DNA of 26,988 nucleotides from JADFNO01 sp965369945 (GCA_965369945.1 CBDUST010000023.1:1-26988); one strand, 5' to 3'; shown: positions 15,505-24,592, numbered from the stretch's first letter. The notes: generated by a model from the sequence alone, not told the origin. A program made the numbers and translations.

Positions 15505-15909
15505 ATGTATGGCGTCCTTGATATCTCGACTTCGGCTCTGGTGGCTCAACGAACACGTCTGAATGTGATCGCCGCCAACATTGCCAATCAACGGACCTTC
15601 CTGAACGAGAATGATGAATACGCGCCCTACCGTCGGCGATACGTGGTCTTCGGTGAGGGCGATCCGACCCACGGTCAAACCGAAGGCGTGCATGTGGCAT
15701 CGATCGAGATCGACGACAGTCCGCTGAATCGCAGATACGAGCCGGGCTCGCCTTTTGCCGACGCCGAGGGATACGTGTTGTATCCAAACATCAACTCCGT
15801 GGTCGAGACTATGGACGCGATGCTTGCCGCTCGAGCTTACGAGGCCAACATCACCGCGATCGAAGCGACGAAATCGATGATGTCGGTCGCGCTCCAGATC
15901 ATTGCGTAG
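15505..15909 (+). CDS. flgC: Flagellar proximal rod protein FlgC
   Basis: Rod subunit adjacent to FlgB in the basal body. It has 134 residues. The N-terminal rod signature reads STSALVAQRTRLNVIAANIA followed by NQRTF, and the middle contains PYRRRYVVF. The C-terminal family motif is present: GYVLYPNINSVVETMDAMLA, then RAYEANITAIEATKSM. It lies 5 bp after flgB. The C-terminal helix (NITAIEATKSMMSVALQI) matches the conserved end of FlgC. Confidence 0.97.
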   Translation: MYGVLDISTSALVAQRTRLNVIAANIANQRTFLNENDEYAPYRRRYVVFGEGDPTHGQTEGVHVASIEIDDSPLNRRYEPGSPFADAEGYVLYPNINSVVETMDAMLAARAYEANITAIEATKSMMSVALQIIA

Positions 15910-15962
15910 AAAGTAATCAATCGACTTTGTGAATCTCGCTACTCCGGACTCGTCCTCCTGCC

Positions 15963-16274
15963 ATGACTGACCCTGTCGGACTTATTGGAAACAGCGGCGC
16001 GTTGAATCGCGATCTGTTGCCGCTGCAAGACCTTGGGCAATCCAAGGGAACAGGCTCCAGCTTCGCGGATACGCTCCAGGAGCAGATAAACACAGTGAAT
16101 GATCTCCAACGCGACGCGAAGGAGGCGGTCGAGGATCTTTGGGCTGGACGGCGCGTTGATGTCGAGAGTGTAATGATCGCCACTGAAAAGGCTGACACTG
16201 CGTTTCGATTATTGGTACAGGTTCGCAACAAAGTTCTAGCCGCATATGACGAGTTGAAACAAATACGAGTATGA
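15963..16274 (+). CDS. fliE: MS ring-rod junction protein FliE
   Basis: Links the MS ring to the proximal rod and is an early export substrate. At 103 residues it has the usual FliE length. The family pattern is visible in SSFADTLQEQINTVNDLQRD and, near the C-terminus, in ESVMIATEKADTAFRLLVQV followed by RNKVLAAYDELKQI. It follows flgC by 53 bp, keeping the common order flgB-flgC-fliE-fliF. No strong ribosome-binding site is seen before ATG 15963. Confidence 0.95.
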   Translation: MTDPVGLIGNSGALNRDLLPLQDLGQSKGTGSSFADTLQEQINTVNDLQRDAKEAVEDLWAGRRVDVESVMIATEKADTAFRLLVQVRNKVLAAYDELKQIRV

Positions 16275-16303
16275 TCAAACAAGATTGAGCCGGTGATCGC
16301 CCT

Positions 16304-16393
16304 GGCATGGAGGCCGAAGGGGTGAGCACGACCCCGGGGTACGGCTTGGCGCTGAGCACCAAAGGCATGGAGGCCGACTTATGCGGGCGTTGC
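16304..16393 (+). repeat. 30-bp-periodic leader repeats before fliF
   Basis: GGCATGGAGGCCGA occurs at 16304-16317 and again, exactly 60 bp later, at 16364-16377. Between them TGAGCAC occurs at 16323-16329 and 16353-16359, exactly 30 bp apart. Three 30-bp units can thus be written. The second 14-mer copy carries the GGAGG ribosome-binding site of fliF (16369-16373, 7 nt before ATG 16381). An ORF of 31 codons (16307-16402), starting at the ATG in the first 14-mer, reads through the repeats in one frame and overlaps the fliF start in a different frame. Confidence 0.55.
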
Positions 16394-18042
16394 AACGTAT
16401 AATCGATAACATCGTCGCCCAGATGAAAGGGCTGCCGGCGACGGCGCGGTTGTTGATCGGGTCGTTGATGGCGGTTCTGGTGCTGTCGCTGTTTCTCGTC
16501 GCGCAGCTCACCGGTCAGCCGTCGTTGATGCCGTTGCCGGTGAATCTTGACGATGAAGGCGCCCGGACGCGAGCGATAAGCTATGTCGTCTCGGCTGGGA
16601 TCCCCTATGAGGAGCGTGGTGGTCAGTTGCTCGTGCCTAGCGAGCAACGCTACAGCATCGCCGCCAGACTCTTGGAAACGGATGCAATCAGCCCGGACAA
16701 GATCAACTTCGAGCAACTGATCGAGCAGGACAGCCCGTTCCTGACGCGGCAGCAACACGATCGGCGTTGGCTGATCGCCAAGATGAACGTGCTTAGCACG
16801 ATGATCAGCCGAATGCGCGGCATAGAGCGAGCGACGGTGCTGATCGATCCTTCCAGACGAGCGGGTCTTCGCGGTACGACGGTGCCACCCTCAGCCTCGG
16901 TAACTGTAACTCCGCGCGTCGGTCCCCTGTCGCAAGCTCAGGTCGAGTCGATCGCCCAACTCGTGGCCAACTCCGAGGCAGCGCTTGACGTGGGCCATGT
17001 CGCCATCGTTGATACGACGACGGGGCGATCTCATCATGCCCAGAACGAGGAAGACGTCACATCGAGCCTCAACTTGGAACGGAAGCTCGCGTTGCAGAAG
17101 GAAGTCAAGAAGACACTCCTGACGGCGTTGGAGTACATCCCGGGCGTTACCGTGTCCGTGAACGTGATGGTCAACACCACGACCGAATCAACGCGCGTGG
17201 ACGAATTCCAGGCCGGATTGAGCGTTCCAACGAGCGAGAGCAGTGAATCGGAAACTGAAAGCAATCAGCGCCAGGCCGGTACTCCGGGTGTTCAATCAAA
17301 CACGGGAGTTGAGATTGCCTCGCTCGGGCCGACCGGTTCTGACCGGACGATGGATCGAACCGACAGCGAGTCGGTAACACGTTTCCCCAGCAAGAGAACG
17401 TTGGAGCAGGATCCAAAGGGGTACGCTCTGAAGATCAACTCGTCGGTTCAGATTCCGCGATCGTATTTCGTTGGGGTCTATCAGCAGGATCAAGATGATC
17501 CAACGGCGGTCCCCGATGCCGCCACACTACAAACAGTGGAGCAAGCGGAGATCGCTCGAATCACCAGTGACCTGGAGCCGCTGATCGACACCGGTCCGTT
17601 CGACGACGCTGTGCCGGGCCTGCTTGTGGTGAGTTCATACCCCGACTTTGCGATGCCGCCGCTGCCAGGTCCCGGGGCCATCAACGTCGCGCCGGAGAGT
17701 TGGACCGGAGGCGCGGTCGGCGGATCGCTAGTTCGATATGTCGGACTGGGAAGCCTGGCGTTTATCAGTTTGGCGATGATGTTTCTGATGGTGCGAAAGG
17801 CAAACGTTCGCGAAGAGCTGCCATCGCCGGCTGAGATCGTGGGCTTGCCTCCGGCACTGGAGGTTGACGACTCGGACGTCGTGGGTGAAGCGGAGGAATC
17901 GGCGATGGCCTTGGAGGGAGTCGAGCTGGACGACGCGGAGTTACGTCGAGCACAAGTGTTGGAACAGATAAACGAAACGATCAAGACGGGCCCGGAAGAA
18001 GCGGCCAGCCTGATTCGCCGTTGGGCGAAGGCTGAGGCTTAG
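16381..18042 (+). CDS. fliF: Flagellar MS-ring protein FliF
   Basis: Builds the MS ring in the cytoplasmic membrane, the platform for rod, rotor and export gate. It has 553 residues. The first membrane helix is at about 24-43 (LIGSLMAVLVLSLFLVAQL). Ring-building motifs follow: ISYVVSAGIPYEERGGQLLV and ERATVLIDPSRR, and then TPRVGPLSQAQVESIAQLVA. A periplasmic stretch rich in Ser, Glu and Thr lies at about 280-340. The second helix is at about 449-470. The C-terminal tail (RRAQVLEQINETIKTGPEEA followed by ASLIRRWAKAEA) is the FliG-binding region. GGAGG lies 7 nt before ATG 16381. It is followed 17 bp later by fliG, its binding partner. Confidence 0.96.
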   Translation: MRALQRIIDNIVAQMKGLPATARLLIGSLMAVLVLSLFLVAQLTGQPSLMPLPVNLDDEGARTRAISYVVSAGIPYEERGGQLLVPSEQRYSIAARLLETDAISPDKINFEQLIEQDSPFLTRQQHDRRWLIAKMNVLSTMISRMRGIERATVLIDPSRRAGLRGTTVPPSASVTVTPRVGPLSQAQVESIAQLVANSEAALDVGHVAIVDTTTGRSHHAQNEEDVTSSLNLERKLALQKEVKKTLLTALEYIPGVTVSVNVMVNTTTESTRVDEFQAGLSVPTSESSESETESNQRQAGTPGVQSNTGVEIASLGPTGSDRTMDRTDSESVTRFPSKRTLEQDPKGYALKINSSVQIPRSYFVGVYQQDQDDPTAVPDAATLQTVEQAEIARITSDLEPLIDTGPFDDAVPGLLVVSSYPDFAMPPLPGPGAINVAPESWTGGAVGGSLVRYVGLGSLAFISLAMMFLMVRKANVREELPSPAEIVGLPPALEVDDSDVVGEAEESAMALEGVELDDAELRRAQVLEQINETIKTGPEEAASLIRRWAKAEA

Positions 18043-18059
18043 GAAAGGCGACGCCGGGC

Positions 18060-19094
18060 ATGGCCAGCCACTTACGAAAGTTACCCAAGAGCGCCGACGA
18101 CTTGGACGGGGTGGTCAAGTCCGCGATCCTCCTATTGTCGCTGGAGGATGAGGTCGCCACGGTTCTGCTTCAGAACCTCCCGACCGGAATGGTCGAGGAA
18201 ATCACTCGCGCGCTGGCCTCGCTTGGGGAAGTCCCGGCCGACCTGAGCGATCAGGTCATCGACGAGTTCTATGCGATGCGCATGGCCAGTCAATACGCCA
18301 AAGAGGGCGGGCTGGACTACGCCAAGATGCTCCTGGAGAGGTCGCTCGATCCCAAGCTGGCGGATCGGATGATCCAGCAGATTCAGACACAGGTTCAGCG
18401 GACGCCGTTCTCCTTCCTCCAAAAAGCCGAGAGCGAGAACTTGTTGACGTTCATTCAGGACGAGCATCCCCAGACGATCGCGTTGATCATCAGTCATCTT
18501 GCCCACCACAAGGCGTCGGAGATTCTGATGGGACTTCCAGTCGAGAAGCAAATCGAGGTCGTCCGTCGCGTTGCGCACATGGAGCAGACCAGCCCGGAAG
18601 TGATCAGCGAAGTAGAGCAGGGTTTGGAATCACGCTTGTCGAACATGCTCGTGCATTCGATGGAGAAGGTGGGTGGCGTCGAGACCGTCGCTGAAGTGTT
18701 GAACTTGTGCGATCGATCCACGGAAAAGGCGATCATGGAGGGTGTCGAGGCCGAAGATCCCGATCTGGTGGAAGACATCCGGCGGTTGATGTTCGTCTTT
18801 GAGGACATCCTCAAGGTCAATGACAAGGGAATCCAGGCCGTCCTCAAGGAGATCGACAATGATGAGCTTTGCCTGGCGATGAAGACGGCGAGTGATGAGC
18901 TGAAGGACAAGGTGTTCTCCAACATGTCTGCTCGTGCGGCGGATCTCATCAAGGAAGACATGGAGTACATGGGGCCGGTGAGACTGAGTGATGTCGAGGC
19001 CTCGCAACAGCGCATCGTCGATGTCGTTCGCCGCCTGGAAGATTCCGGAGAGATCATCATCTCCGGCCGGGGTGACGACGATCTAATCGTCTGA
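18060..19094 (+). CDS. fliG: Flagellar rotor protein FliG
   Basis: Part of the C ring; couples ion flow through the stator to rotation and binds FliF and FliM. It has 344 residues, the usual length. The N-terminal FliF-binding domain starts KSAILLLSLEDEVATVLLQN. The middle domain contains the conserved EHPQTIA motif (from Glu135). The C-terminal torque domain includes the charged helix LKDKVFSNMSARAADLIKED with the family-typical follow-up EYMGPVRLSDVEASQQRIVD. It ends in an acidic GDDDLIV tail. Conserved charged residues of the torque helix appear intact. Confidence 0.97.
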   Translation: MASHLRKLPKSADDLDGVVKSAILLLSLEDEVATVLLQNLPTGMVEEITRALASLGEVPADLSDQVIDEFYAMRMASQYAKEGGLDYAKMLLERSLDPKLADRMIQQIQTQVQRTPFSFLQKAESENLLTFIQDEHPQTIALIISHLAHHKASEILMGLPVEKQIEVVRRVAHMEQTSPEVISEVEQGLESRLSNMLVHSMEKVGGVETVAEVLNLCDRSTEKAIMEGVEAEDPDLVEDIRRLMFVFEDILKVNDKGIQAVLKEIDNDELCLAMKTASDELKDKVFSNMSARAADLIKEDMEYMGPVRLSDVEASQQRIVDVVRRLEDSGEIIISGRGDDDLIV

Positions 19095-19125
19095 TTCGGG
19101 TCACGACTCACTGGGCAATGGTTAT

Positions 19126-19887
19126 ATGGCATTGATCAAAAGCACACGAGCCGGTCCGCTCACCAAGGGCGCTTCGGTGTTTGATCTGCGCGAGCTGACG
19201 CGTGAAACGGAGCAGTTGCAACGAGAAGCGAAACAGCAGGCGCAGGAGATCATGCATCGGGCCACGGTCGAGTCCCAGAAGCTGATCGATTCCGCCACCG
19301 ATCGCGGTTTTGCCGAGGGCAAGGATCAGGGCTTGGTCGAGGGGCGCGCCGAAGGTCACCAAGCCGGGCGCGAGGAGGCGATCGCCGAGTTCACGCCGCA
19401 GCTTCAGGAGTTGCAAACAGCGTTCGTCGCGGCTGTCGAAAAGTGGGAGACCGAGTTGAACAGCATGCTTTTGGCGGCGCGCGAAGATGTGCTGGACTTC
19501 GCGCTGGCGATGGCCGAAAAGGTCACGCACCGCATCGTACAGGCCGATACATCGGTCATTGGTGATCAGCTCACTGAGGCCCTGAAGCTGCTCGTGGCGC
19601 CGAGGGCGGTGACGATCTCGGTTGCTCCGCAGGATCGAGCTTTGGTCGAGTCAATGTTGCCCGAGCTGATCGAGATGACGAGCACCTGCACGCACGCCGC
19701 CATTCGCGACGACGACTCGATAACGAGAGGCGGTTGTGTGATCAGCACCGGCGCCGGGCGAATTGACGCCACAATTGAGCGTCAAATCGAGCGGATCGTA
19801 GACACGTTGTTGCCTCAGTCCATCGAAGAGGAGTCGGAGGACCAGATGCAAGGCGATCAGGCCCCGGCGGAAGAAGATCAAGCGTGA
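19126..19887 (+). CDS. fliH: Flagellar export ATPase regulator FliH
   Basis: Peripheral stalk-like partner of the FliI ATPase, holding it at the export gate and C ring. The 253-residue protein has an N-terminal charged coiled coil (about 25-60), a glycine-bearing segment with the GxxxG-like spacing typical of FliH (GFAEGKDQGLVEGRAEGHQA, residues about 64-83), and the C-terminal domain with VTISVAPQDRALVESMLPEL. The segment RGGCVISTGAGRIDATIERQ matches the conserved FliH C-terminus, which is related to the V/F-ATPase stalk. Its stop overlaps the fliI start by GTGA. The last 25 residues are acidic. Confidence 0.93.
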   Translation: MALIKSTRAGPLTKGASVFDLRELTRETEQLQREAKQQAQEIMHRATVESQKLIDSATDRGFAEGKDQGLVEGRAEGHQAGREEAIAEFTPQLQELQTAFVAAVEKWETELNSMLLAAREDVLDFALAMAEKVTHRIVQADTSVIGDQLTEALKLLVAPRAVTISVAPQDRALVESMLPELIEMTSTCTHAAIRDDDSITRGGCVISTGAGRIDATIERQIERIVDTLLPQSIEEESEDQMQGDQAPAEEDQA

Positions 19888-21269
19888 CGGTGCTCGGGCC
19901 ACAACTCGAAACCTTACGCCGGTTGCAAACCCAAGAAATAATCGGCACTGTCGCGGCGGCGAAGGGATTGGGTCTGTACGTGGATGATTTGCCGCTGCCG
20001 GTTGGCGCGCTGGTGCGACTCGAGCTGGGCCGAGGTAATTCACGGGTCATCCGCGGCGAAGTCGTCGGGTTCGACGGCCCGCGCAGCATCGTGATGTTGT
20101 TCGGCTCCAATAACGGAGTCGCCCCGGGAATACGTGTTCACGGGGAGCAGTCTGCCCAGACCGTCGCAATCAGTCGATCGTTCCTTGGACGGATCATCGA
20201 CGGTTTGGGCCGTCCGATTGATGGGAAGGGAATGCCATCGGATTGCGTCGCTCGTCCACTTGATCCTCCGCCCACCTGCGCGCTTCACCGACGCCGGATC
20301 GATCAAGTGCTTCCGACCGGTTTGCGCGTGGTCGATACCATGCTCACGGTCGGCAAAGGCCAGCGTGTCGGAATCTTTTCCGGGCCTGGCATTGGCAAGT
20401 CGACGCTCATTTCCATGATCGCGCGCAATTCGGCTGCCGATGTCAACGTGCTTGCATTGGTCGGCGAGCGTGGCCGAGAGGTCCGCGAATTCATCGAGCA
20501 ATCACTGGGGCCGGAAGGGTTGGCCAAGTCGGTGATCGTAGTTGCTACCGGAGACGAATCTCCCTTGCTTCGTGTGCGCGCCGCGCTGGTGGCCTCGACC
20601 GTGGCTGAGTTCTTTCGAGAGCAGGGCGACGATGTGTTGCTGGTGATGGATTCACTGACACGATTAGCTCAAGCCCATCGCCAAGTCGGTCTGACCGTGG
20701 GGGAGCAGCCCGCGACAAAGGGGTACACGCCGTCGGTCTTCGCGGCGCTGCCCAAGTTGCTGGAGCGGGCCGGTTCGATCGAGGGCGGCGGATCGATCAC
20801 TGGGTTCTATGCGGTCCTGGTAGAGGGCGACGACCTGACCGAACCGATATCGGATGCGGCCCGCGGCGTGCTGGATGGCCACGTCGTACTCTCGCGGAAA
20901 CTGGCCGCTCGCGGTCATTACCCGCCCGTCGACATGCAGGATTCGATCTCTCGCGTAGCGAATGTTGTCTGCGACGAGCACCATGGCGCGGCTCGAAAGC
21001 TGATCCTAAAACTCCTTTCCGCCTATACAGATGCCGAGGAGTTGATCAATATCGGGGCGTACGCCCACGGCTCGAACGCAGACTGCGACGTCGCGATTGC
21101 CTTGAAGTCGAAGATCGACGCGATGCTTCAACAGGGCATCAATGAGACCGCTGAGTTCCCGCAAAGCTGCCGGCTCTTGATCGAACTTGCAGCGGAGGCG
21201 AAGGCTCATTACGACAACGGATCGGCTGGGTCGTCGACCGCGTCGAACGGCGGCGCACGGCGAGTTTAG
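19884..21269 (+). CDS. fliI: Flagellum-specific export ATPase FliI
   Basis: Hydrolyses ATP to deliver flagellar subunits to the export gate. The 461-residue protein belongs to the F1-beta-like family. Walker A is GPGIGKST at residues 167-174, preceded by QRVGIFS. Walker B lies in DDVLLVMDSLTRLAQAHRQV. The family segments GYTPSVFAALPKLLERAG, SITGFYAVLVEGDD and DGHVVLSRKLAARGHYPPVD are present. The start is GTG 19884, overlapping the fliH stop by 4 nt, so production is probably coupled to that of its partner. The C-terminus ends in a Ser/Gly-rich tail. All catalytic residues that can be checked by eye are in place. Confidence 0.97.
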   Translation: MTVLGPQLETLRRLQTQEIIGTVAAAKGLGLYVDDLPLPVGALVRLELGRGNSRVIRGEVVGFDGPRSIVMLFGSNNGVAPGIRVHGEQSAQTVAISRSFLGRIIDGLGRPIDGKGMPSDCVARPLDPPPTCALHRRRIDQVLPTGLRVVDTMLTVGKGQRVGIFSGPGIGKSTLISMIARNSAADVNVLALVGERGREVREFIEQSLGPEGLAKSVIVVATGDESPLLRVRAALVASTVAEFFREQGDDVLLVMDSLTRLAQAHRQVGLTVGEQPATKGYTPSVFAALPKLLERAGSIEGGGSITGFYAVLVEGDDLTEPISDAARGVLDGHVVLSRKLAARGHYPPVDMQDSISRVANVVCDEHHGAARKLILKLLSAYTDAEELINIGAYAHGSNADCDVAIALKSKIDAMLQQGINETAEFPQSCRLLIELAAEAKAHYDNGSAGSSTASNGGARRV

Positions 21270-21284
21270 TGGGAAGGGGCGCAG

Positions 21285-21737
21285 ATGGCACGGTTTGTGT
21301 TCACGCTTCAAGCAGTTCTCAAAGCACGTCGTCGCGCCGAAGAGGAGCTTCAGCGCGTCGTCGCGCAGATCGAGCGTGATCGCATGGGTCTGGAAGACGT
21401 TCTACGGGGCCATCAGCGGAGCCTGGTAACGGATAAGAGCCTGCTTCGCGCTGGTTTGACGGGACTGATCGACGTGCGCGACCTGCGACTCCAAGCCAAT
21501 TGCTCGCGGCAAATCATGCGCCGCGCTCAGCAAATCGTGCTCGAACTCGCGGGCGTGTACAAGAGGCTCGAAGGGGCGCGAGCCCGTTTGATCGAGGCCA
21601 CTCGCCATCGGCGCGCCATCGAGCTTGTTCGGGAGCGGCGATTCGAACGATGGAAAGCGGCAATCGATAAGGCCGAGACCACCGCTCTGGACGAACTTGC
21701 CGTCATCGCTGCGGCTCGCAAGGAGTCTGATCCATGA
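21285..21737 (+). CDS. fliJ: Flagellar export chaperone FliJ
   Basis: Coiled-coil central-stalk partner of FliI in the export ATPase. The 150-residue protein opens with the family signature FVFTLQAVLKARRRAEEELQ and is helical throughout, with heptad-like charged repeats and a basic middle (RARLIEATRHRRAIELVRER). It matches the usual FliJ length and position directly after fliI. A purine-rich GGGAAGGGG lies 7-15 nt before ATG 21285. The 3' end overlaps the MotE-like gene by ATGA. Confidence 0.88.
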   Translation: MARFVFTLQAVLKARRRAEEELQRVVAQIERDRMGLEDVLRGHQRSLVTDKSLLRAGLTGLIDVRDLRLQANCSRQIMRRAQQIVLELAGVYKRLEGARARLIEATRHRRAIELVRERRFERWKAAIDKAETTALDELAVIAAARKESDP

Positions 21738-22456
21738 AGACGATCTGGAATATCCTGAGTTTCCTGGCGGTAGTTCATTTACTTGCTTTGACGATGTTCG
21801 TTGCTTGGCTTTGGCATTCAGATCGCCTGGATGGCGAGCGTGTACAGCAAGTTCGCCGAATGTTCTCGATGACCATCCCCGAGGCGCAGGTCGCGGCCAG
21901 GCGAGGACAGGTTCAGGCCGAAGCTGAGGTTGCTCTACAAAGAGAACAGGCGATTGGCGACGATCCACCGTTTTCCAGTGCGGCAACGATCGAGCTTAGC
22001 TCACAGATCTCGCGGCATACGGATCAGGAAATCCGTCGGCTTGAAGACGCCAGGAAGACCAATCTCGCCCAACTGGCCGAAGCTCAGCGTGCCTCTGACG
22101 AACGAGAGGCCGAATCCAAGGCCCGAGTCGAGGCTTGGGAGAAGACGGCCGCAGCTGAAAAGAAGCGACAAGAAGATGAGCAGTTCGCCAAGGCAGTGAA
22201 GTTGTTGCAGTCGCAGCAACCCAAACAGGCCAAGACGATGATCGTGGAGTTGGTCGCCACCGGAAAAATGGATCAGGCGGTGGCCTACATCAACGCCATG
22301 GACGATCGCAAGAGAGGAAAGCTGCTCGGCGCTTTCAAATCCCCGGCCGAGCAGAAATTGGCAACGGAATTGCTGGAGCAACTCAGGACCTTCGGCCAAC
22401 CCGCCGACCGTTCGGACGATGCCAGCAATGCAGACGCTACTCCCGACACCGAATAA
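21734..22456 (+). CDS. MotE-like membrane-anchored coiled-coil protein
   Basis: The 240-residue product has an N-terminal membrane anchor (about residues 6-26, IWNILSFLAVVHLLALTMFV), a long charged coiled coil (about 90-155, with EDARKTNLAQLAEAQRASDE) and a C-terminal helical domain (about 160-215, QPKQAKTMIVELVATGKMDQ then AVAYINAMDDRKRGKLLGAF). This anchor-coil-MgtE_N-like layout and the place between fliJ and fliK match MotE, a chaperone for stator protein MotC in alphaproteobacteria; related genes sit in many flagellar operons. The exact partner here is inferred, as no mot genes are in the window. The end overlaps fliK by 38 bp. Confidence 0.7.
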   Translation: MKTIWNILSFLAVVHLLALTMFVAWLWHSDRLDGERVQQVRRMFSMTIPEAQVAARRGQVQAEAEVALQREQAIGDDPPFSSAATIELSSQISRHTDQEIRRLEDARKTNLAQLAEAQRASDEREAESKARVEAWEKTAAAEKKRQEDEQFAKAVKLLQSQQPKQAKTMIVELVATGKMDQAVAYINAMDDRKRGKLLGAFKSPAEQKLATELLEQLRTFGQPADRSDDASNADATPDTE

Positions 22457-24164
22457 TCTTGCGCAGACGCAGACCGACATCCTGCGTCAACGATCGGATC
22501 GATCGCGCATCACCGCCCGAACCGATCGGTCTTCCTTTACGCAGATTATGAAGCAAACGCGGCGGTCTGATCCTCCTGGATCGGCCGCAAGGGACCAGCG
22601 GGTCCGACTGGATACTGCGAGCAACGCGGCCAATGACCGCGGTGAGTCGAAGGCGACGAGGACGGCTCAGTCGGCGCTGACGCGTGGTCAATCGCCGACC
22701 GACGAGCCAACCACTCGACCGAAGGCGCCTGAGCAGGAACCGTCTACGCCTTTGGATTCGGTTGACCGTCCAGCGCAAAATGACGGCGACTTCGCGCAAG
22801 GCTTGCCCGCAGATTCTGCTGTCTCTGGCGAGGTGAACGTTTCGAAGGAACCGGCTCGATCGATCGATCCAAACGCAGTCGAATCGACCGTGTTGCCGAA
22901 CGTTCGGACTGATGCGGCGAGTGTAGAACGATCTGACCCTCTTGTGCCGACCACGGCGACTCCTGCTGGTGCTCCCGAGACCGCGCTGGCGCCGAATTCA
23001 GGATTGTCGGCGGCTGACGGCGCAGCCGTCCAAACCTCCACGCTGGCTCCGAATGAGACCGTCCCTGCTTCGCGCATTGGCGTTGTTGATAACCGAACGC
23101 AGCTTGGGACCGATTCACAAGTCACTGCTCCCTCCACCTCTTCGGGCGCCGAAGAATCCTACGTCGCCACGGAGAACCGAGTACCAGAGCCAACCTCAGA
23201 CTCGATCCAGTCGTCGGCGAAGACGAGCGTCAAGGATGACACGGCTTCGCCGCCATCGCCAAGTTCGGATCAATCAGGTAACGGACAGGTATTTGTGCCG
23301 TCAGCCGGTTCCGGCGAACGAGGCGCTGCAAGTCATGAGGCTCGACCGTTGGATATTGATCGCGCGGCGCAGAATGGGGGTCGGTTGCAATCTCCTGCGC
23401 CTCAATCGCAGTCTGAGATGTCACAGGATTCCCGTAGTAATGGGGGTCAGTCGCAGTCGCGTTCAGATCAGTCTGACCGATCTACGTCGAGCGCTGAATC
23501 GACGCAGCGAGCCCCGGCTTCGGCGCGAGCGGTGCAGATCGATGCGGCCGTGCGTGTGGAGAACGTAACCGGGCAGCCGGCCCCGGTTCAGTCGGCGGTG
23601 TCATTGCCGGCTGAGTCGTTGTCGCCGACGAGCACGACCACCGGTGCGACTAAGGAACTGCCAACGTCGGGTACACCGACGCGAAGCGCAGATCCGAGCA
23701 ACGATCCGTTCACGGCGCGCATTCTGCGCGGATTGTCGGCCACGCTCAACCAGCGCGGCGGCGTCCTGACCATGCGTCTAGATCCGCCGCATCTGGGGCA
23801 ACTTCGCATCCAAATGACGATTGCCCAGGGCACCGTGACTGCCGAGTTCCAAACCTCGACCCCGCAGGCACAGGCATTGCTCGAACGATCCTTAGCCGTG
23901 CTCCGATCCGCGTTACAAGGGCACGGCCTAACAGTGGAGCGGCTAACCGTGCACACAACACCACAGGCCAACGCGCAGGTCATGCGCCAGGACTCGCCCG
24001 AGCAGCAAACACAGCAGGATAGGGAGCGGACGGACGCAGGAAAGGGGGAAAGCCGGGGTCGACGCAATGGTGACGAGTTCGGTTCCGCCCATCGCCACAT
24101 GCCTCGCCCGATCGGCGAGTACGCTGCGTTTGACGTCTTACCGCAACCGGCTGGAGCAGACTAG
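22419..24164 (+). CDS. fliK: Flagellar hook-length control protein FliK
   Basis: Secreted ruler that measures hook length and switches export specificity. It has 581 residues. About 430 N-terminal residues are low-complexity, rich in Ser, Thr, Pro, Ala, Gln and Asp, with no evident fold, as expected for the ruler part. The conserved hook-control domain lies at about 445-520: GGVLTMRLDPPHLGQLRIQM, then AEFQTSTPQAQALLERSLAV and LRSALQGHGLTVERLTVH. The last 60 residues are a Gln/Arg-rich tail. ATG 22419 overlaps the MotE-like gene by 38 bp; ATG 22428 is equally possible. It is followed by flgD after only 2 nt. Confidence 0.92.
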   Translation: MPAMQTLLPTPNNLAQTQTDILRQRSDRSRITARTDRSSFTQIMKQTRRSDPPGSAARDQRVRLDTASNAANDRGESKATRTAQSALTRGQSPTDEPTTRPKAPEQEPSTPLDSVDRPAQNDGDFAQGLPADSAVSGEVNVSKEPARSIDPNAVESTVLPNVRTDAASVERSDPLVPTTATPAGAPETALAPNSGLSAADGAAVQTSTLAPNETVPASRIGVVDNRTQLGTDSQVTAPSTSSGAEESYVATENRVPEPTSDSIQSSAKTSVKDDTASPPSPSSDQSGNGQVFVPSAGSGERGAASHEARPLDIDRAAQNGGRLQSPAPQSQSEMSQDSRSNGGQSQSRSDQSDRSTSSAESTQRAPASARAVQIDAAVRVENVTGQPAPVQSAVSLPAESLSPTSTTTGATKELPTSGTPTRSADPSNDPFTARILRGLSATLNQRGGVLTMRLDPPHLGQLRIQMTIAQGTVTAEFQTSTPQAQALLERSLAVLRSALQGHGLTVERLTVHTTPQANAQVMRQDSPEQQTQQDRERTDAGKGESRGRRNGDEFGSAHRHMPRPIGEYAAFDVLPQPAGAD

Positions 24165-24166
24165 CA

Positions 24167-24592
24167 ATGACACAAATCCCGGCTACGAATCCTTTGGACA
24201 GTGTCGTTCGAGCGAACGTGGGAAACCGCTTCAGCGATATGTCGTCTGAAGACTTCGTTCGCATCATTTTTACCGAGCTTGCCAACCAGGATCCCCTGGC
24301 CCCGAACGACTCAAACGCGCTGCTGCAACAGCTCAACTCGATCCGTTCCATCGAGTCGGACATCCAACTCATCGAACAACTCAAGTCGCTCGTCACTGAA
24401 AATCAATTGGCGGGGGGGAGCAATCTCATCGGAAAGTTCATCACCGGCCTGACCGCTACAAGCGACCGTGTCTCAGGTTACGTTCGGTCAGTCAGTCGTG
24501 AAGGTGATTCGGTGGTGCTCGAGTTGGACAACGGATTCTTCGTGCCGTTCGAGTCTTTGGACACCATCCACGACACGGATCCTGATCTGTAA
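24167..24592 (+). CDS. flgD: Flagellar hook cap protein FlgD, short form
   Basis: Scaffold that caps the growing hook and allows FlgE to polymerise. The conserved N-terminal domain is clear: SSEDFVRIIFTELANQDPLA followed by PNDSNALLQQLNSIRSIESD. The later stretch NLIGKFITGLTATSDRVSGY and VVLELDNGFFVPFESLDTI fits the tudor-like beta part. At 141 residues it lacks the FlgD Ig-like domain of enterobacterial proteins (about 220-230 residues) and resembles the short Firmicutes form. It starts 2 nt after the fliK stop, so coupling is likely. Confidence 0.93.
   Translation: MTQIPATNPLDSVVRANVGNRFSDMSSEDFVRIIFTELANQDPLAPNDSNALLQQLNSIRSIESDIQLIEQLKSLVTENQLAGGSNLIGKFITGLTATSDRVSGYVRSVSREGDSVVLELDNGFFVPFESLDTIHDTDPDL

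Noticed and set aside
17200..17400. Ser/Glu/Thr-rich stretch in fliF as a possible insertion.
   Set aside because: A variable, polar periplasmic loop in this position is common in FliF proteins and the frame is intact on both sides.
22437..23568. Long open frames on both strands over the low-complexity part of fliK.
   Set aside because: They are shadow frames: Arg-rich or Ser-rich compositional artefacts of the codon usage of fliK, without recognisable domains or start signals.
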